Counted from the first letter of the stretch, positions 24,210-33,322 are shown. The stretch is DNA of 64,000 nucleotides from Nitrospirota bacterium (GCA_040757335.1 JBFLXB010000013.1:1-64000), one strand, 5' to 3'. The notes: a model not told the origin generated them from the sequence alone. Program-made: numbers and translations.

Positions 24210-25700
24210 TTACGGGGTTTCCCCTGGATCACGGTGACGGCGATCCCGACCATCGTGTGGTGTCGGCAAGAACGGGAACGCAGTGGCAATGCCGTTTGCC
24301 GTGACAGAGGTCCCTGGCGCCCCGATGTTGAAGTTCACGCCATCTCCCAGGTATGGCGTCGCTGGGTTGGTCAGCACCCCGCCGACCACCCGAAGCGCAA
24401 TGTCGGTCACGTCATCGTTGGGCCGCCGGCCATTGGGCCAGGCCGCGGTATCCGGGGTGGAAGTCCCGGCCACGTCATGGGCCAGGATCCCCAGGCGCTT
24501 CTGATTATCAGGCGATGTGGGAGGCACATTCAGGTCCAACCTGACCAGGTCCGCCAACCGCTCCTTCACGTTGTCCGCTCCACAGACCGGATCGCCCGGG
24601 CTGTACCGAAGCAGGACATTGACCAGGTCCTCTCGATTGGCGGTGGGGAACGTGGTTCCGAACACCAGGTTTAGGGCCGTGGCCAACGAGGAGTTACAGT
24701 AGTAGGTGACGAACTGGGCTTCCTCCTCTGCATCCGTGGCGTTCCAGCGATCCTTGTCCGTGGTAGCGATGATCACCTCATTGACCAATGGATTGCCCAG
24801 ACGAGCCACCTGGACATACCGATCGGAGTGCTGCCGGGTGTTGCCCTTCTTGATCACGGTGACCTTGGGACGGCTGGTGGAAGCATAGGATCCGATCACC
24901 AGGTTGCCGTCCGATCCCGTCAGGTCGCTGATCGGGACCTCGATGGCGATGGTATTGACGTTGAACCCGCTGAAGGCATCGGGTGCACCCGTCACGTTCT
25001 GAAAATCATTGGCATCATCGGCCGTGGACAGGATGGGCGAGATATGGAGGTTCAGGGTGTCAAAGGTCCCTCCCAAGTCGATGTAGAACGTCTCATCCCG
25101 CTGCCCGGCAAAGACCCGACCGCCGTTGGTCAAGTCGTAGACTCCCTTGGCCGCCAGCCCTTCGTAATCGGGCATGGTCCGCAGACCGACGTTGGAGGGG
25201 ACGGCATACATCACGCCCTGGCCCAGGTCCCGAGGCGGCTGACCAAAGCGCTTCTCCGTCACGGTGTAGCTCTGACGAAGGAGCAGGCCGGCGGCATTCG
25301 GGCCATCCAACTCCGTGATCGGAGGAACCGCCACGTAGGAGAGGGGGAAGAAATCACCCGGCGGACGGATCTCGGTCTTGAACCTGAACTGGTACACGAT
25401 ATTCTGCGCGATGTTGTTTTGGTTGTTGTCGATGTGGATCTCGTACAGCACATCATCGTCAAAGTTGAAGTAGTTGGGCCCTGAACTCGGCTCCTGCGAA
25501 GGGATCACGTTCATGACGAACACCGCCTTGCTCGGGTCCTCCCAACTCCGAAACGCGTAGAAATCGGTGATGTCAGCGCCGGGGTCCATGGCGATCAAGG
25601 GCGCTTCCCGGTGGCTGGCGCCGAAGGCCGGGGCGGCCATCATCACGATAGCCAGACCGATCGCAGTCTGTTTGAGGTGTTGCCCGATTGTGGTGAACAT
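24210..25700 (-). CDS. DUF4331 exported protein
   Basis: A 496-residue protein of the DUF4331 family. From ATG 25700 (AGGAG just upstream) it has a signal peptide MFTTIGQHLKQTAIGLAIVM, cleaved near AFGASHREAP, the typical start of this family. The mature protein is beta-rich, with DPGADITDFYAF near the N-terminus and conserved Asn/Asp/Gly segments, and is periplasmic or surface-exposed. The biochemical function is unknown. The TPR and HupE-like genes upstream and the haemoglobin downstream suggest a haem or metal context. Confidence 0.88.
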   Translation of the reverse strand: MFTTIGQHLKQTAIGLAIVMMAAPAFGASHREAPLIAMDPGADITDFYAFRSWEDPSKAVFVMNVIPSQEPSSGPNYFNFDDDVLYEIHIDNNQNNIAQNIVYQFRFKTEIRPPGDFFPLSYVAVPPITELDGPNAAGLLLRQSYTVTEKRFGQPPRDLGQGVMYAVPSNVGLRTMPDYEGLAAKGVYDLTNGGRVFAGQRDETFYIDLGGTFDTLNLHISPILSTADDANDFQNVTGAPDAFSGFNVNTIAIEVPISDLTGSDGNLVIGSYASTSRPKVTVIKKGNTRQHSDRYVQVARLGNPLVNEVIIATTDKDRWNATDAEEEAQFVTYYCNSSLATALNLVFGTTFPTANREDLVNVLLRYSPGDPVCGADNVKERLADLVRLDLNVPPTSPDNQKRLGILAHDVAGTSTPDTAAWPNGRRPNDDVTDIALRVVGGVLTNPATPYLGDGVNFNIGAPGTSVTANGIATAFPFLPTPHDGRDRRHRDPGETP

Positions 25701-25749
25701 GGTTGCTCCTTTCTCCTGGTTGTTGTTTGAGGTCACTCGTCACATCCTG

Positions 25750-25971
25750 TTACGGATGTTCCATCGCGTCAGCCAGACCAGCCGATGACGCCTCCGCCTC
25801 GGCAGCAGTGACCAGCGCTGATTCCTCAGGTGTCAATTCGTCGGATACCTTGGTCAGGGTGTCCTCTGCGACGCTCGCGGCCCGAGGACCCTGATCCGAG
25901 TCCGTGCACCCAGCTCCCAACCCCGCCAACGCCAAGACCGCTACCAACACCATTCCGTATTGCCTCATCAC
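25750..25971 (-). CDS. Small lipoprotein
   Basis: 73 residues. The signal ends in lipobox GLGAGC, then a short acidic mature part rich in Ala, Glu and Ser (ELTPEESALVTAAEAEASSA). A very strong ribosome site (AGGAGG) precedes the ATG. It lies between the HupE-like and DUF4331 genes with the same direction, so it probably belongs to the same envelope system. No homologous family recognised. Confidence 0.7.
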   Translation of the reverse strand: MMRQYGMVLVAVLALAGLGAGCTDSDQGPRAASVAEDTLTKVSDELTPEESALVTAAEAEASSAGLADAMEHP

Positions 25972-26051
25972 CCCTCACCTCCTTTCCGTTACGCCAGGCT
26001 CTACGAAGCGATTCTGGAATTGGATGTCAGCCCAGTGCCGGTTCGCCCGAA

Positions 26052-27197
26052 CTACGAGGGCAGCAGCTTCAGATTGAAGAGCCGCTCTGCGAGCCAGACC
26101 AACGCGACCATCGCAATGAGGACCGAGCCCGGGACGAAGACCAGACGTTCGTACACCCACGAACGACGGAGTCCATAGGCAAGGGGTAGGAAGACAGCCA
26201 CGACCGCGAGCTGTCCGACCTCGACCCCCAGATTGAATCCGATCAGCGCGAGAACCTTGGCGCCCTGAGGAAGCCCCAGATCGGCCAGCACGCTGGCGAA
26301 CCCGAACCCATGGATCAGACCAAACCCAAAGGCCACGACCCACCGGCGCCCCTGCACCACGGGGAACAGGTTGTTGAGAGCCGCCAACACCACGGAGGCG
26401 GCGATCGCGGACTCGACCCATCGCGAGGGGAGGTGGATGACCGACAGCGTGGCGAGGCTCAGCGTGACGGAATGCGCGATGGTAAACGCCGAGACGATCT
26501 TCACCACGTCCCACAAGGCTGGTTGCAATGCGGGGACCACCTGCCAGCGATTCCCCTGGCGGGACAGCACGGCGGGCAGCAGGAGTGTCAGCAGGAACAG
26601 GAGATGGTCAAAGCCCAGCCAGATGTGCCAGATGCCTTCGTGGCCGAAATCGACAAACTCCTCCAGCGGTGTGGATGCGGCCGGATCGATCCGCGTCTCC
26701 GGGTGGTCGTGGCTCAAGATCCCAGTTTGGGTCTGGCCGCGCCATGCCACTTGCCAGAGACCTTTGTGCTGTGGGTCGAGATCGGCAAAGAGCCGGTATC
26801 GAAGGTCCAGGTCGCGCGGCTCGTTTCGGCACTCGGCCTGAAATTGCAGCACGGTGTACGCCCCATCCGAGTGCTGATCGATCAGTTGCGCCATCGCGCT
26901 GGTCGGGCAGGGCCTGCCCCCGCTCCCGATACTCAGTCTGGCCAACGCGTAGGCCGAGATGGCGTCATGGCGGGCCCGGACCTCGCCCCAGGTGATGGCT
27001 CCGTCATCGTTGGCATCCAAGCCAATGGCATAGTCAAGATCCCTCAACGCAATGTCCCAACGACCGCGGATCTCAGTTCCATCAACCGCAAGACTCACAT
27101 AGCTGTCGCTCGGCTTGTGGGCGTGTGCGTGCTCCGGCGCGCCGACCATCCACAGGGTGAACAGTCCGACAATCAGATGCGCCCCATGCCGATTCAT
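26052..27197 (-). CDS. HupE/UreJ-like membrane protein with N-terminal soluble domain
   Basis: A 381-residue protein. ATG 27197 starts a signal peptide (LIVGLFTLWMVGAPEHAHA). A periplasmic domain of about 170 residues follows, holding an EF-hand-like loop (DANDDGAITWGEV). Then come about seven TM helices with His-rich entries WHIWLGFDHLLFLL, AHSVTLSL and LIHGFGFASVLA, as in HupE/UreJ-2 proteins, which are linked to metal (often nickel) transport. It starts 16 bases after the TPR gene stop. The substrate is not determined. Confidence 0.85.
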   Translation of the reverse strand: MNRHGAHLIVGLFTLWMVGAPEHAHAHKPSDSYVSLAVDGTEIRGRWDIALRDLDYAIGLDANDDGAITWGEVRARHDAISAYALARLSIGSGGRPCPTSAMAQLIDQHSDGAYTVLQFQAECRNEPRDLDLRYRLFADLDPQHKGLWQVAWRGQTQTGILSHDHPETRIDPAASTPLEEFVDFGHEGIWHIWLGFDHLLFLLTLLLPAVLSRQGNRWQVVPALQPALWDVVKIVSAFTIAHSVTLSLATLSVIHLPSRWVESAIAASVVLAALNNLFPVVQGRRWVVAFGFGLIHGFGFASVLADLGLPQGAKVLALIGFNLGVEVGQLAVVAVFLPLAYGLRRSWVYERLVFVPGSVLIAMVALVWLAERLFNLKLLPS

Positions 27198-27213
27198 GCC
27201 GGTCCCCCATAAC

Positions 27214-28437
27214 TCATCGCTTCGCCTCCCTCGACTCGTTCCCGAGCGCGTCCAGCAATCGCGCCAAGTGGACGTCATCCATTCCCTTCACCCTCAACCA
27301 CTCCACGACCGGTTGAGCCGCCGCGCGATCGTGGCTGGCCAGCGCCGACTCCAACACCAGACGGGCATCCCAGGACTCGCGCTGAACCGCCCAGTTGGCC
27401 TGCGCTAGCACAAGCGCCTCCCGAGGTTGGTTGAGCAGGTGAAGGACAAACCTGGCTTCCTCGCGCTGGTGCACGGCATCGCCACGGCGACGGCTGGATT
27501 CAAACCGCGCCCGGAGCGCGTCCACGTGTGCCGCAAGGCTCGGAGCGCCCAAGGCCTGTTCGGCGAGGGTGAGGCGCATGAGGAGGCCATCGGCTCGGGT
27601 CTCGTCCTTGAGCAACGCCACCACATCCCTGGCGCGGCCTTGGTCAAGGAGGTAGTCGGCATAGGCGCCGACCAAATAGCTGTCCCGGAGCCCGAGCGCC
27701 ATGGCCTGCCGAAAATACGCGTCGGCCGCTGCGACCTTGCCCAACCGGTCGGCCATTTCCGCCAACACGGTCAGCGCCCAGATCCGCAGGTGAGGATCGG
27801 CGTCCGGTTGGGCCTTAACGCTCGCACGAAGGGCTTCGAAACTGCCCAACGCGTCGCCGCTGAGGCCGGCCACCCCTGCGAGACACGTCGCAGCCACCAG
27901 CGGGGTGGACAACCGTTTCAACGGCGCACAGCTCTGCGCGGCGTCCGCATACTCCCCGCGCACCTGCGCGATCACGGCTCGGGTCAACCACGCCTGAGGA
28001 TGGTTCGGCTGCACGCGGAGGACCGCGTCCAGATCAGCCAGCGCTCCGTCAAAGTCGTGGACGCTTTGACGGAGCGTGGCCCTCAGGATCAAGACCTTTG
28101 GTGGCGGCTGCGGCGCATCCCACCACGGACCGAGTGCGGACTGCGCGTACCCATAAAACCTCGGGTCAGCCTCGGCCCGCCCCTGTTCGATGTACCGCGT
28201 TGCCAGCGTGACCGCGAGATCAAGATCGCCGGGATGTTGAGCCAACTCGGCCCGCAGCCGGCGCAGCTCTCGCGCCTGCGGATCCGCCGCCGCTGTGCGG
28301 AGGCGCTCCAACACCTGCGCATCGTCAGCGGGCAGAAACGGCTCGCCCATTGCCGCCGGAGCCCACATCACAAACCATATAAGGGCCGCGACAGCGGCTT
28401 CGGCGGCACATACGGCACTCGTCTTGAATCGGTTCAT
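27214..28437 (-). CDS. Exported TPR protein
   Basis: A 407-residue protein with an N-terminal signal (SAVCAAEAAVAALIWFVMWA) followed by tetratricopeptide repeats (for example DFDGALADLDAVLRVQPNHP, GKVAAADAYFRQAMALGLRD). Likely periplasmic or membrane-tethered, acting as a scaffold. ATG 28437 is preferred over 28452. First gene of the minus-strand block TPR, HupE-like, lipoprotein, DUF4331, haemoglobin; it diverges from the ECF sigma factor gene at 28664. Confidence 0.85.
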   Translation of the reverse strand: MNRFKTSAVCAAEAAVAALIWFVMWAPAAMGEPFLPADDAQVLERLRTAAADPQARELRRLRAELAQHPGDLDLAVTLATRYIEQGRAEADPRFYGYAQSALGPWWDAPQPPPKVLILRATLRQSVHDFDGALADLDAVLRVQPNHPQAWLTRAVIAQVRGEYADAAQSCAPLKRLSTPLVAATCLAGVAGLSGDALGSFEALRASVKAQPDADPHLRIWALTVLAEMADRLGKVAAADAYFRQAMALGLRDSYLVGAYADYLLDQGRARDVVALLKDETRADGLLMRLTLAEQALGAPSLAAHVDALRARFESSRRRGDAVHQREEARFVLHLLNQPREALVLAQANWAVQRESWDARLVLESALASHDRAAAQPVVEWLRVKGMDDVHLARLLDALGNESREAKR

Positions 28438-28478
28438 CCTGAGTCCTCCCACATGCCGTCACGCAATGGCGAACCCCG

Positions 28479-28498
28479 ATCCCCCGATCTGGGGGGAT
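28479..28498. promoter_or_regulatory. Palindrome in sigma/TPR divergent region
   Basis: ATCCCCC and GGGGGAT arms surround a short GATCT-containing centre. It lies about 40 bases upstream of the TPR start and 166 bases upstream of the sigma factor start. A possible operator for the divergent genes; a hairpin role is also possible. Confidence 0.4.
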
Positions 28499-28663
28499 AG
28501 CGCCCAAAGCACCCGGCGCCTACACTGCGTACTACGAAGCCAATGTGCCAATAGATTGCTTCGCCATCCGGGAGGAAGGGGAAGATTTCCAGGCTGCGCC
28601 GTTGGCGCACTTGGATTTCAGATCTAATTGCCCATGCCAGCCGTAGAAAGGAGTGAGCAGGCC

Positions 28664-29248
28664 ATGCTACTCGCAGCGATGAGCACCAAGCCGAGCGACG
28701 AAGAGCTGGTCTCGGAAATGGTGAAACGGGATGCCCAGGCGTTCGCGACGTTCTACGACCGCCACGCGTCCACGGTGTTGGGCTTTCTCTGCCGGCTGCT
28801 CGGGGACCGCTCAGAGGCGGAGGAGGCGCTCCAAGATGCGTTCTGGCAGGTGTGGCGGCAGGCTGGCAGCTACGACCCGACCCGTGGAAGGCCGGTGGCC
28901 TGGCTGGTCCAGATCGCGAGGAGCCGTGGACTCGACCGCCTCCGCCGGGTTAAGCTCCGGACGGCGCGGACCGCGGACCTTCCCGACGAGGACCGTGAGC
29001 GGATTCCAGGGGCCGAAACCGCGGACCAACAAGCGATCGATGGTGAAACGCAGGAGCGGGTGCATACGGCCCTGGCCACCCTGCCCGCTGAGCAACGCCA
29101 AGCGGTCACCTTGGCCTTCTTCAACGGTCTCACCCACCCCGAAATTGCGCTCAGGGTGAACGCGCCGTTGGGCACGGTGAAGACGCGGATTCGGCTCGGC
29201 ATGCAGAAGTTGGAGGCGGTGTTGAACACCACCGAAGCAACGGGATGA
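28664..29248 (+). CDS. ECF RNA polymerase sigma factor (SigK-like)
   Basis: A 194-residue sigma-70-family ECF factor. Region 2 is ATFYDRHASTVLGFLCRLLG, with AEEALQDAFWQVWRQ for -10 recognition; region 4 is ALATLPAEQRQAVTLAFFNG to LGTVKTRIRLGMQKLE for -35 recognition. AGGAG at 28649-28653 supports ATG 28664; 28634 is an alternative. The stop overlaps the start of an RskA-type anti-sigma gene. It probably controls its own operon and the divergent TPR-HupE-DUF4331 block. Confidence 0.92.
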   Translation: MLLAAMSTKPSDEELVSEMVKRDAQAFATFYDRHASTVLGFLCRLLGDRSEAEEALQDAFWQVWRQAGSYDPTRGRPVAWLVQIARSRGLDRLRRVKLRTARTADLPDEDRERIPGAETADQQAIDGETQERVHTALATLPAEQRQAVTLAFFNGLTHPEIALRVNAPLGTVKTRIRLGMQKLEAVLNTTEATG

Positions 29249-30048
29249 CGGCGACTGGTTGCGCGCGATTCGACGAGTTGTGTGCCGTGGTGGCGAGCGG
29301 CGCAGCAACGCCTCAGGAGCAACGGGCGTTAGACGCACACCTCGCCGACGGATGCCCGGCGTGCGCCCAAGCCTGCCGGAGTCTCTCCGCCGTGGCGGCC
29401 GCGCTCGCGAGCGTGCCCCCGCCGATCCCCCCTACGCCGGCGATGAGGGAGCGGCTGCTCGCGGCAGTCGAACGCGATGCCAGGGTTTCTGCAGCGCGCG
29501 GGTCGCGGGAGCGCGCCGCGGCCGCGCCTTCAACCCGCGCGCGGTGGGTCCTCGTCACAGGCTGGGCAGTTGCGGCCGGGCTGGGCGTGCTGGTGATCCG
29601 ACAGGACCTTGACCGTGACCGCGCCGTGGCGCGCTACCACACCGAACTCGCGGCGTTGCGCGTGGCGCTTGCCGACGCCGAGGACGCGCTGCGCGTGGTC
29701 AATGCCCGCGACACGATGCCGGTCGCGCTCGCCGGCCTCGAACCATCTCCCCACGCGTTCGGCCGCGTGTTCTGGAACCCCAGCGCCAACGCAGGCCTAC
29801 TTGTCACCTTTGACCTGCCCGGGCTCCCAGCCGGAAAGGTGTACCAACTCTGGGCGATCCAAGACGCCACCCCGGTGGACGCCGGTGTCTTCAGCCTCGA
29901 CCGACACGGCGTGGGCGCACTGAAGGTCAAGGCACTCCCCGAACCGACCAAGACGGTGAAGATCTTCGCCATCACGATCGAGCCGGCCGGCGGATCAGCG
30001 CAGCCTACGGGCAACATGGTACTCAAAGGCGAAACCAAATCGTTGTAA
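29245..30048 (+). CDS. Anti-sigma factor, RskA-type
   Basis: A 267-residue membrane anti-sigma factor. The N-terminal zinc-binding anti-sigma motif is HLADGCPACAQAC (His and two Cys). One TM helix lies at WVLVTGWAVAAGLGVLVI (about residue 100-118), followed by a periplasmic RskA domain (FGRVFWNPSANAGLLVTFDL to the end). It holds the sigma factor at the membrane until an envelope signal causes release. ATGA overlap with the sigma gene. A hairpin terminator follows. Confidence 0.9.
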   Translation: MTATGCARFDELCAVVASGAATPQEQRALDAHLADGCPACAQACRSLSAVAAALASVPPPIPPTPAMRERLLAAVERDARVSAARGSRERAAAAPSTRARWVLVTGWAVAAGLGVLVIRQDLDRDRAVARYHTELAALRVALADAEDALRVVNARDTMPVALAGLEPSPHAFGRVFWNPSANAGLLVTFDLPGLPAGKVYQLWAIQDATPVDAGVFSLDRHGVGALKVKALPEPTKTVKIFAITIEPAGGSAQPTGNMVLKGETKSL

Positions 30049-30103
30049 TCCGCTCGGCTCCGTCGACAAACGGCGCCTTCGGCGCTCCACGTCCATCACC
30101 TGA

Positions 30104-30122
30104 CGGACGCGGTCTGCGTCCG
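30104..30122. terminator. Terminator hairpin after anti-sigma gene
   Basis: CGGACGC and GCGTCCG form a perfect 7-bp stem with loop GGTCT. A second small hairpin, GCGCC/GGCGC, lies just before at about 30072-30084. They separate the sigma operon from the convergent lipoprotein gene. Confidence 0.6.
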
Positions 30123-30130
30123 ATGCGTGC

Positions 30131-33118
30131 TTACTGGTGGGCCAGACGCAAGGTCGCACCAGTCCCTGCGTTGAAGAACGTGTAGTTGGTCCCGCTGCCG
30201 CTGGTCACGTCACAGGGGTTCGCGCCCGCGCAGACCGAGCTCGCCGTCGAGTAGTGGCCCGCCGCGTCCGCGCCCTGCACGTTGGGTGCCCAGGTGTTCC
30301 CGACCGCATGAACCGTCACATTGGCTTCCACCGAGACGCGCACGCCCGTGGTCGTCCCCAGGATGGTGTTGCCGCCGGGACTGCTCTGTGTGCCGAGGTT
30401 GAGAGGCTCGGTACCGCCGGCATCGCCCTGGAGTACCAAGGCATCGCTGCCCGAGAGGGCGGCGTTGCGGGCTGTCAGGGTGTAGCTGTTCTCCGGGATA
30501 CCGGAATCTTTCAGCAATTGTATGCCCTTCTGCGCGCCGCCGGCGACCGTTCCCCCGAGGATGACGACCCCGCCGCCGTTGTTGAGACTGATGCCGCCGA
30601 GCGCATTGCCGCTGATCGTGCTGTTCGTCAGGACGACCCCGGGACGAGCATAGCCGTTGGCCGTGGAGTCAAAGCCGATCTGTCCCGCCTCGATCCCGAA
30701 GCGGCCGTGGCCGGTGATCTGGCTGTTGATGACTTCGAGCAGCGGCAGGCCCTCGCGCAGTTGGACACCGCCGCCGTTGCAGTTGGCGATGACGGAGTCC
30801 TGGATCTTGACGTAGGGGTTGAGAACCGGGCCTGCCGCATTGCGATCGACCGCCAGACAGGTCACGCTAAGCGCGCCGGCGAGATTGACCTCCACGTTGG
30901 TCAACGTGACCGTGCTGTCGACGTTGCCGCTGATGTACAGCGCGCCCCCGCCGCCGACCCAGGCATTGCTCGTGTTCGTCAGCTTGAAATTGGCGAGCGA
31001 CAGCTTGGCGCCATCGAACGTGAAGGCGCCCCCGGTGCCGGTCGTGCCGTCGAGCACGCCGCCGTTGACGGTCAACTCCGCGGTGCCCGTCACCAACGCA
31101 AACCCGGTCAGCGCGCCGGGGGTGAGCGCGTAGTTATGCGTCGGCACGCCGTTGGGGTCGACCAGCACCTTGGCCGTGCCGCTGGCCTCGATGCCGTTGC
31201 TCAACGTCGAGACGCCAAGTTTGGTCCAGCGCGGACCCGAGATCACGGTGGTGCCGCCGCTGGCGAGGATGCGGCCTTGGGAGGAGACGTCGAAGTCCAC
31301 GCCGGTGATGCTGCCGCCGTTGGGGAATTGCAGCGTGAAGCCGATCGTCGCCGCGCCGGCATTGACGGCCTTGATCGCCACCCCCGCCGGAACGGTCCGA
31401 CCGGCAAAGATGTCCAGGCCCCCTTCCGTCGCCGCGGTGTAGCTGCCGTCCTGCAACCACACGGTGCCGCCGGCGCCGACCGTGGTGAAGGCCTTGTTGA
31501 GCGTCTTGAACGGCGCGCTACTGGTGCCGGCGTTGGTGTCAAGCCCCGTGGCCGGGTTGACATAGGCTTCGAGCGCCGAGGCGGTGGTGACCGTGACATT
31601 GACCGCGCTGCTGGTCGCGCTGTTGGATGCCGCGTCCGTGGCCCTGGCGGTGAACGACTGCACGCCGATGTCGGCGTCGACGAACGCCGCGGTGGTGAAT
31701 TCGTACGGCGCGGTCGCGTCCTCGCCGATCTTGCCGCCGTTCCTGAAGAACTCGACCAGCATGACCCCGAGGTTGTCGCTCGAGGTAGCCGTCAGCGTCA
31801 CGGTCTCACCGACCGTCGCGCTGGTGGCGGACGCGGCCAGGCTGATACTCGGCGCCTGGGTGTCGGTCACGGTCACCGGCACGCTGTTGCTGGTGGCATT
31901 GTTGTTGGCCGCGTCTTTGGCTGTGGCGGTGAAGGTCTGGGCGCCCAGATCGGCGCCGGTGAACGCCGCGGTGGTCAGTTCGTACGGCGCGGTCGCGTCC
32001 TCGCCGATCTTCACCGCGTTCTTGAAAAACTCGACCAGGGTCACGCCGACATCGTCGCTCGCGGTCGCGGTCAGCGTCACGGTTTGTCCGACGGGAACCG
32101 TGTTCGCCGACGCGGCGAGACTGACGGTCGGCGGCGTGCTGTCGGACGGCGGAGTCGGAGGGATGTTGACCACCAGATCGAGTTCGTTGCCCAGCGCGAC
32201 GACCGCGGCATGGTTGCCGTTACCGTCAACGGCCCACCCGCGGTACCGGTAGGTCGCGTTATCATCGGACGAAGCGAAATTGCGCGTGGTTCCTGCCGAC
32301 AGGATGGGCTCAGGCGTTGACCCGTCCGGCGCGGTGGTGCTGGCGATCACGGTGGTGGCAACCACGCTGTTGCCGATGATCTTCTGTTCGATCAAGTCGA
32401 CCCGCTTGACCGACTTGTTGTCCGTGGCGCGCGCGTGCACATAGACCCCGCCCGGCGCGGTGACGCTGTTGCTCGCGAGGGTGACGGACACCGTCGGCGC
32501 GGTTTCATCAAACAGCACGCCGAACGTGCCCGGTGACAAGTCGCTGATGGTGCATGTGATGTCGAGCCCGTTGTGCGCGCAATCGGGCAGCGCAAGGATG
32601 GCGGCCGGGGTGATTTTGACGATCTTCGGCGATTCGATGCATGGATCGAAGCCCCCTACCGCTACAAGGAAGTCTTGCCCCAGAGCGTCGTAGTAGTCGA
32701 TATCGCCGTCGCCGTCGACATCGCAGTCCGCGAAGTGATTCGGTTGGTGTTTGGAGAGACGCGCCATGTCGGCCTGCGCGGCACTCGACTTCTGGTTGGT
32801 GTCCGGCAGGGTGATCGAAATTGTTGCATCGGTCAACAGCGGGCCGCCGTTGCCGGTCAATTGGTAGACGCTCCCGGGCACGATCACCACGTCACCGGGC
32901 AGCGCCGCGTTCGGCGCCGGGTTCAGCGTGACGCTCATGGATTGCGCCGCGGCGCCGGCCGGCACCACGAGCTGCGCCTGGCCATCGGTGGACGCCACGG
33001 TGCCGCCCGCCGTGGTGATATTGGCGGCCGGGGCAGGCGTTTCGTTTCCGCCTCCGCCGGAACAGGCTGCCAGTAGAAGCATGATCGGAAGCAATACTCG
33101 TTGCCAGGAAACCTTCAT
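30131..33118 (-). CDS. Large lipoprotein with Ig-like repeats and beta-helix domain
   Basis: A 995-residue protein. ATG 33118 (GGAGGAGTAGGGA upstream) begins a lipoprotein signal with lipobox LLAAC and a Gly-rich tether (SGGGGNE). The domain order is: beta-domain; EF-hand/dockerin-like loop DVDGDGDIDYYDA (about residue 132-144); two near-identical Ig-like repeats (about 326-520), each with a segment like VEFFKNAVKIGEDATAPYEL; then a DUF1565-type right-handed parallel beta-helix (YVNPATGLDTNAGTSSAPFK to the C-terminus). Probably an outer-surface adhesin or carbohydrate-binding protein. Transcribed from a long structured leader. Confidence 0.85.
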   Translation of the reverse strand: MKVSWQRVLLPIMLLLAACSGGGGNETPAPAANITTAGGTVASTDGQAQLVVPAGAAAQSMSVTLNPAPNAALPGDVVIVPGSVYQLTGNGGPLLTDATISITLPDTNQKSSAAQADMARLSKHQPNHFADCDVDGDGDIDYYDALGQDFLVAVGGFDPCIESPKIVKITPAAILALPDCAHNGLDITCTISDLSPGTFGVLFDETAPTVSVTLASNSVTAPGGVYVHARATDNKSVKRVDLIEQKIIGNSVVATTVIASTTAPDGSTPEPILSAGTTRNFASSDDNATYRYRGWAVDGNGNHAAVVALGNELDLVVNIPPTPPSDSTPPTVSLAASANTVPVGQTVTLTATASDDVGVTLVEFFKNAVKIGEDATAPYELTTAAFTGADLGAQTFTATAKDAANNNATSNSVPVTVTDTQAPSISLAASATSATVGETVTLTATSSDNLGVMLVEFFRNGGKIGEDATAPYEFTTAAFVDADIGVQSFTARATDAASNSATSSAVNVTVTTASALEAYVNPATGLDTNAGTSSAPFKTLNKAFTTVGAGGTVWLQDGSYTAATEGGLDIFAGRTVPAGVAIKAVNAGAATIGFTLQFPNGGSITGVDFDVSSQGRILASGGTTVISGPRWTKLGVSTLSNGIEASGTAKVLVDPNGVPTHNYALTPGALTGFALVTGTAELTVNGGVLDGTTGTGGAFTFDGAKLSLANFKLTNTSNAWVGGGGALYISGNVDSTVTLTNVEVNLAGALSVTCLAVDRNAAGPVLNPYVKIQDSVIANCNGGGVQLREGLPLLEVINSQITGHGRFGIEAGQIGFDSTANGYARPGVVLTNSTISGNALGGISLNNGGGVVILGGTVAGGAQKGIQLLKDSGIPENSYTLTARNAALSGSDALVLQGDAGGTEPLNLGTQSSPGGNTILGTTTGVRVSVEANVTVHAVGNTWAPNVQGADAAGHYSTASSVCAGANPCDVTSGSGTNYTFFNAGTGATLRLAHQ
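31572..32143 (-). repeat. Tandem Ig-module repeat within lipoprotein gene
   Basis: Two direct repeats of about 285 bases encode the consecutive Ig-like modules. Long runs are the same at about 31700-31750 and 31985-32035, including codons for GEDATAPYE. This marks a recent duplication and a likely site for copy-number change between strains. Confidence 0.7.
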
Positions 33119-33322
33119 ATTCCCTACTCCTCCGTTGATCAATCTACGGCCACGGTGATCGCGTCGCCGGGGACCAGGCCCTGAAAACCGCAGCGGGCTG
33201 GTCCGCTGAGTCAGCCATTCTTAACATGGGCGACTCCGCGCAGCCAATCCCTCCTTACGGAGGGGTTCAGCCGTGAACGCGCTTCCGGCAGGTGGTGAGG
33301 ACCCGGCTCGGGCGTAGATGGA
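33119..33322 (-). promoter_or_regulatory. Structured leader upstream of Ig/beta-helix gene
   Basis: About 200 bases between the MalT-like regulator stop and the lipoprotein start. On the minus strand it can form CCCTCC-GTAA-GGAGGG (33249-33264, a GNRA tetraloop), then a stem with arms GGACCAG and CTGGTCC. It fits no riboswitch class I can name. It could be a regulatory leader or the terminator of another transcript. Confidence 0.4.

Noticed and set aside
24210-25700. Copper histidine-brace at the mature N-terminus of the DUF4331 protein
   Set aside because: The likely cleavage leaves Ser or Ala before HREAP; an N-terminal His would need cleavage after GAS, and no second brace residue could be assigned.
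28664-30048. Classical ECF -35 GGAAC motif for autoregulation
   Set aside because: No convincing GGAAC-N16-CGT type sequence was found by eye between 28438 and 28663; the target motif remains unknown.
30137-32320. 727-residue ORF on the plus strand
   Set aside because: Antisense to the Ig/beta-helix lipoprotein, whose signal, lipobox and repeats are clear; the plus-strand product is Arg/Gly/Asp-rich noise.
33119-33322. c-di-GMP (GEMM) riboswitch
   Set aside because: A GNRA-capped stem is present, but the conserved GGCAAACC and GGACGCAAAGCC-type joints are absent.
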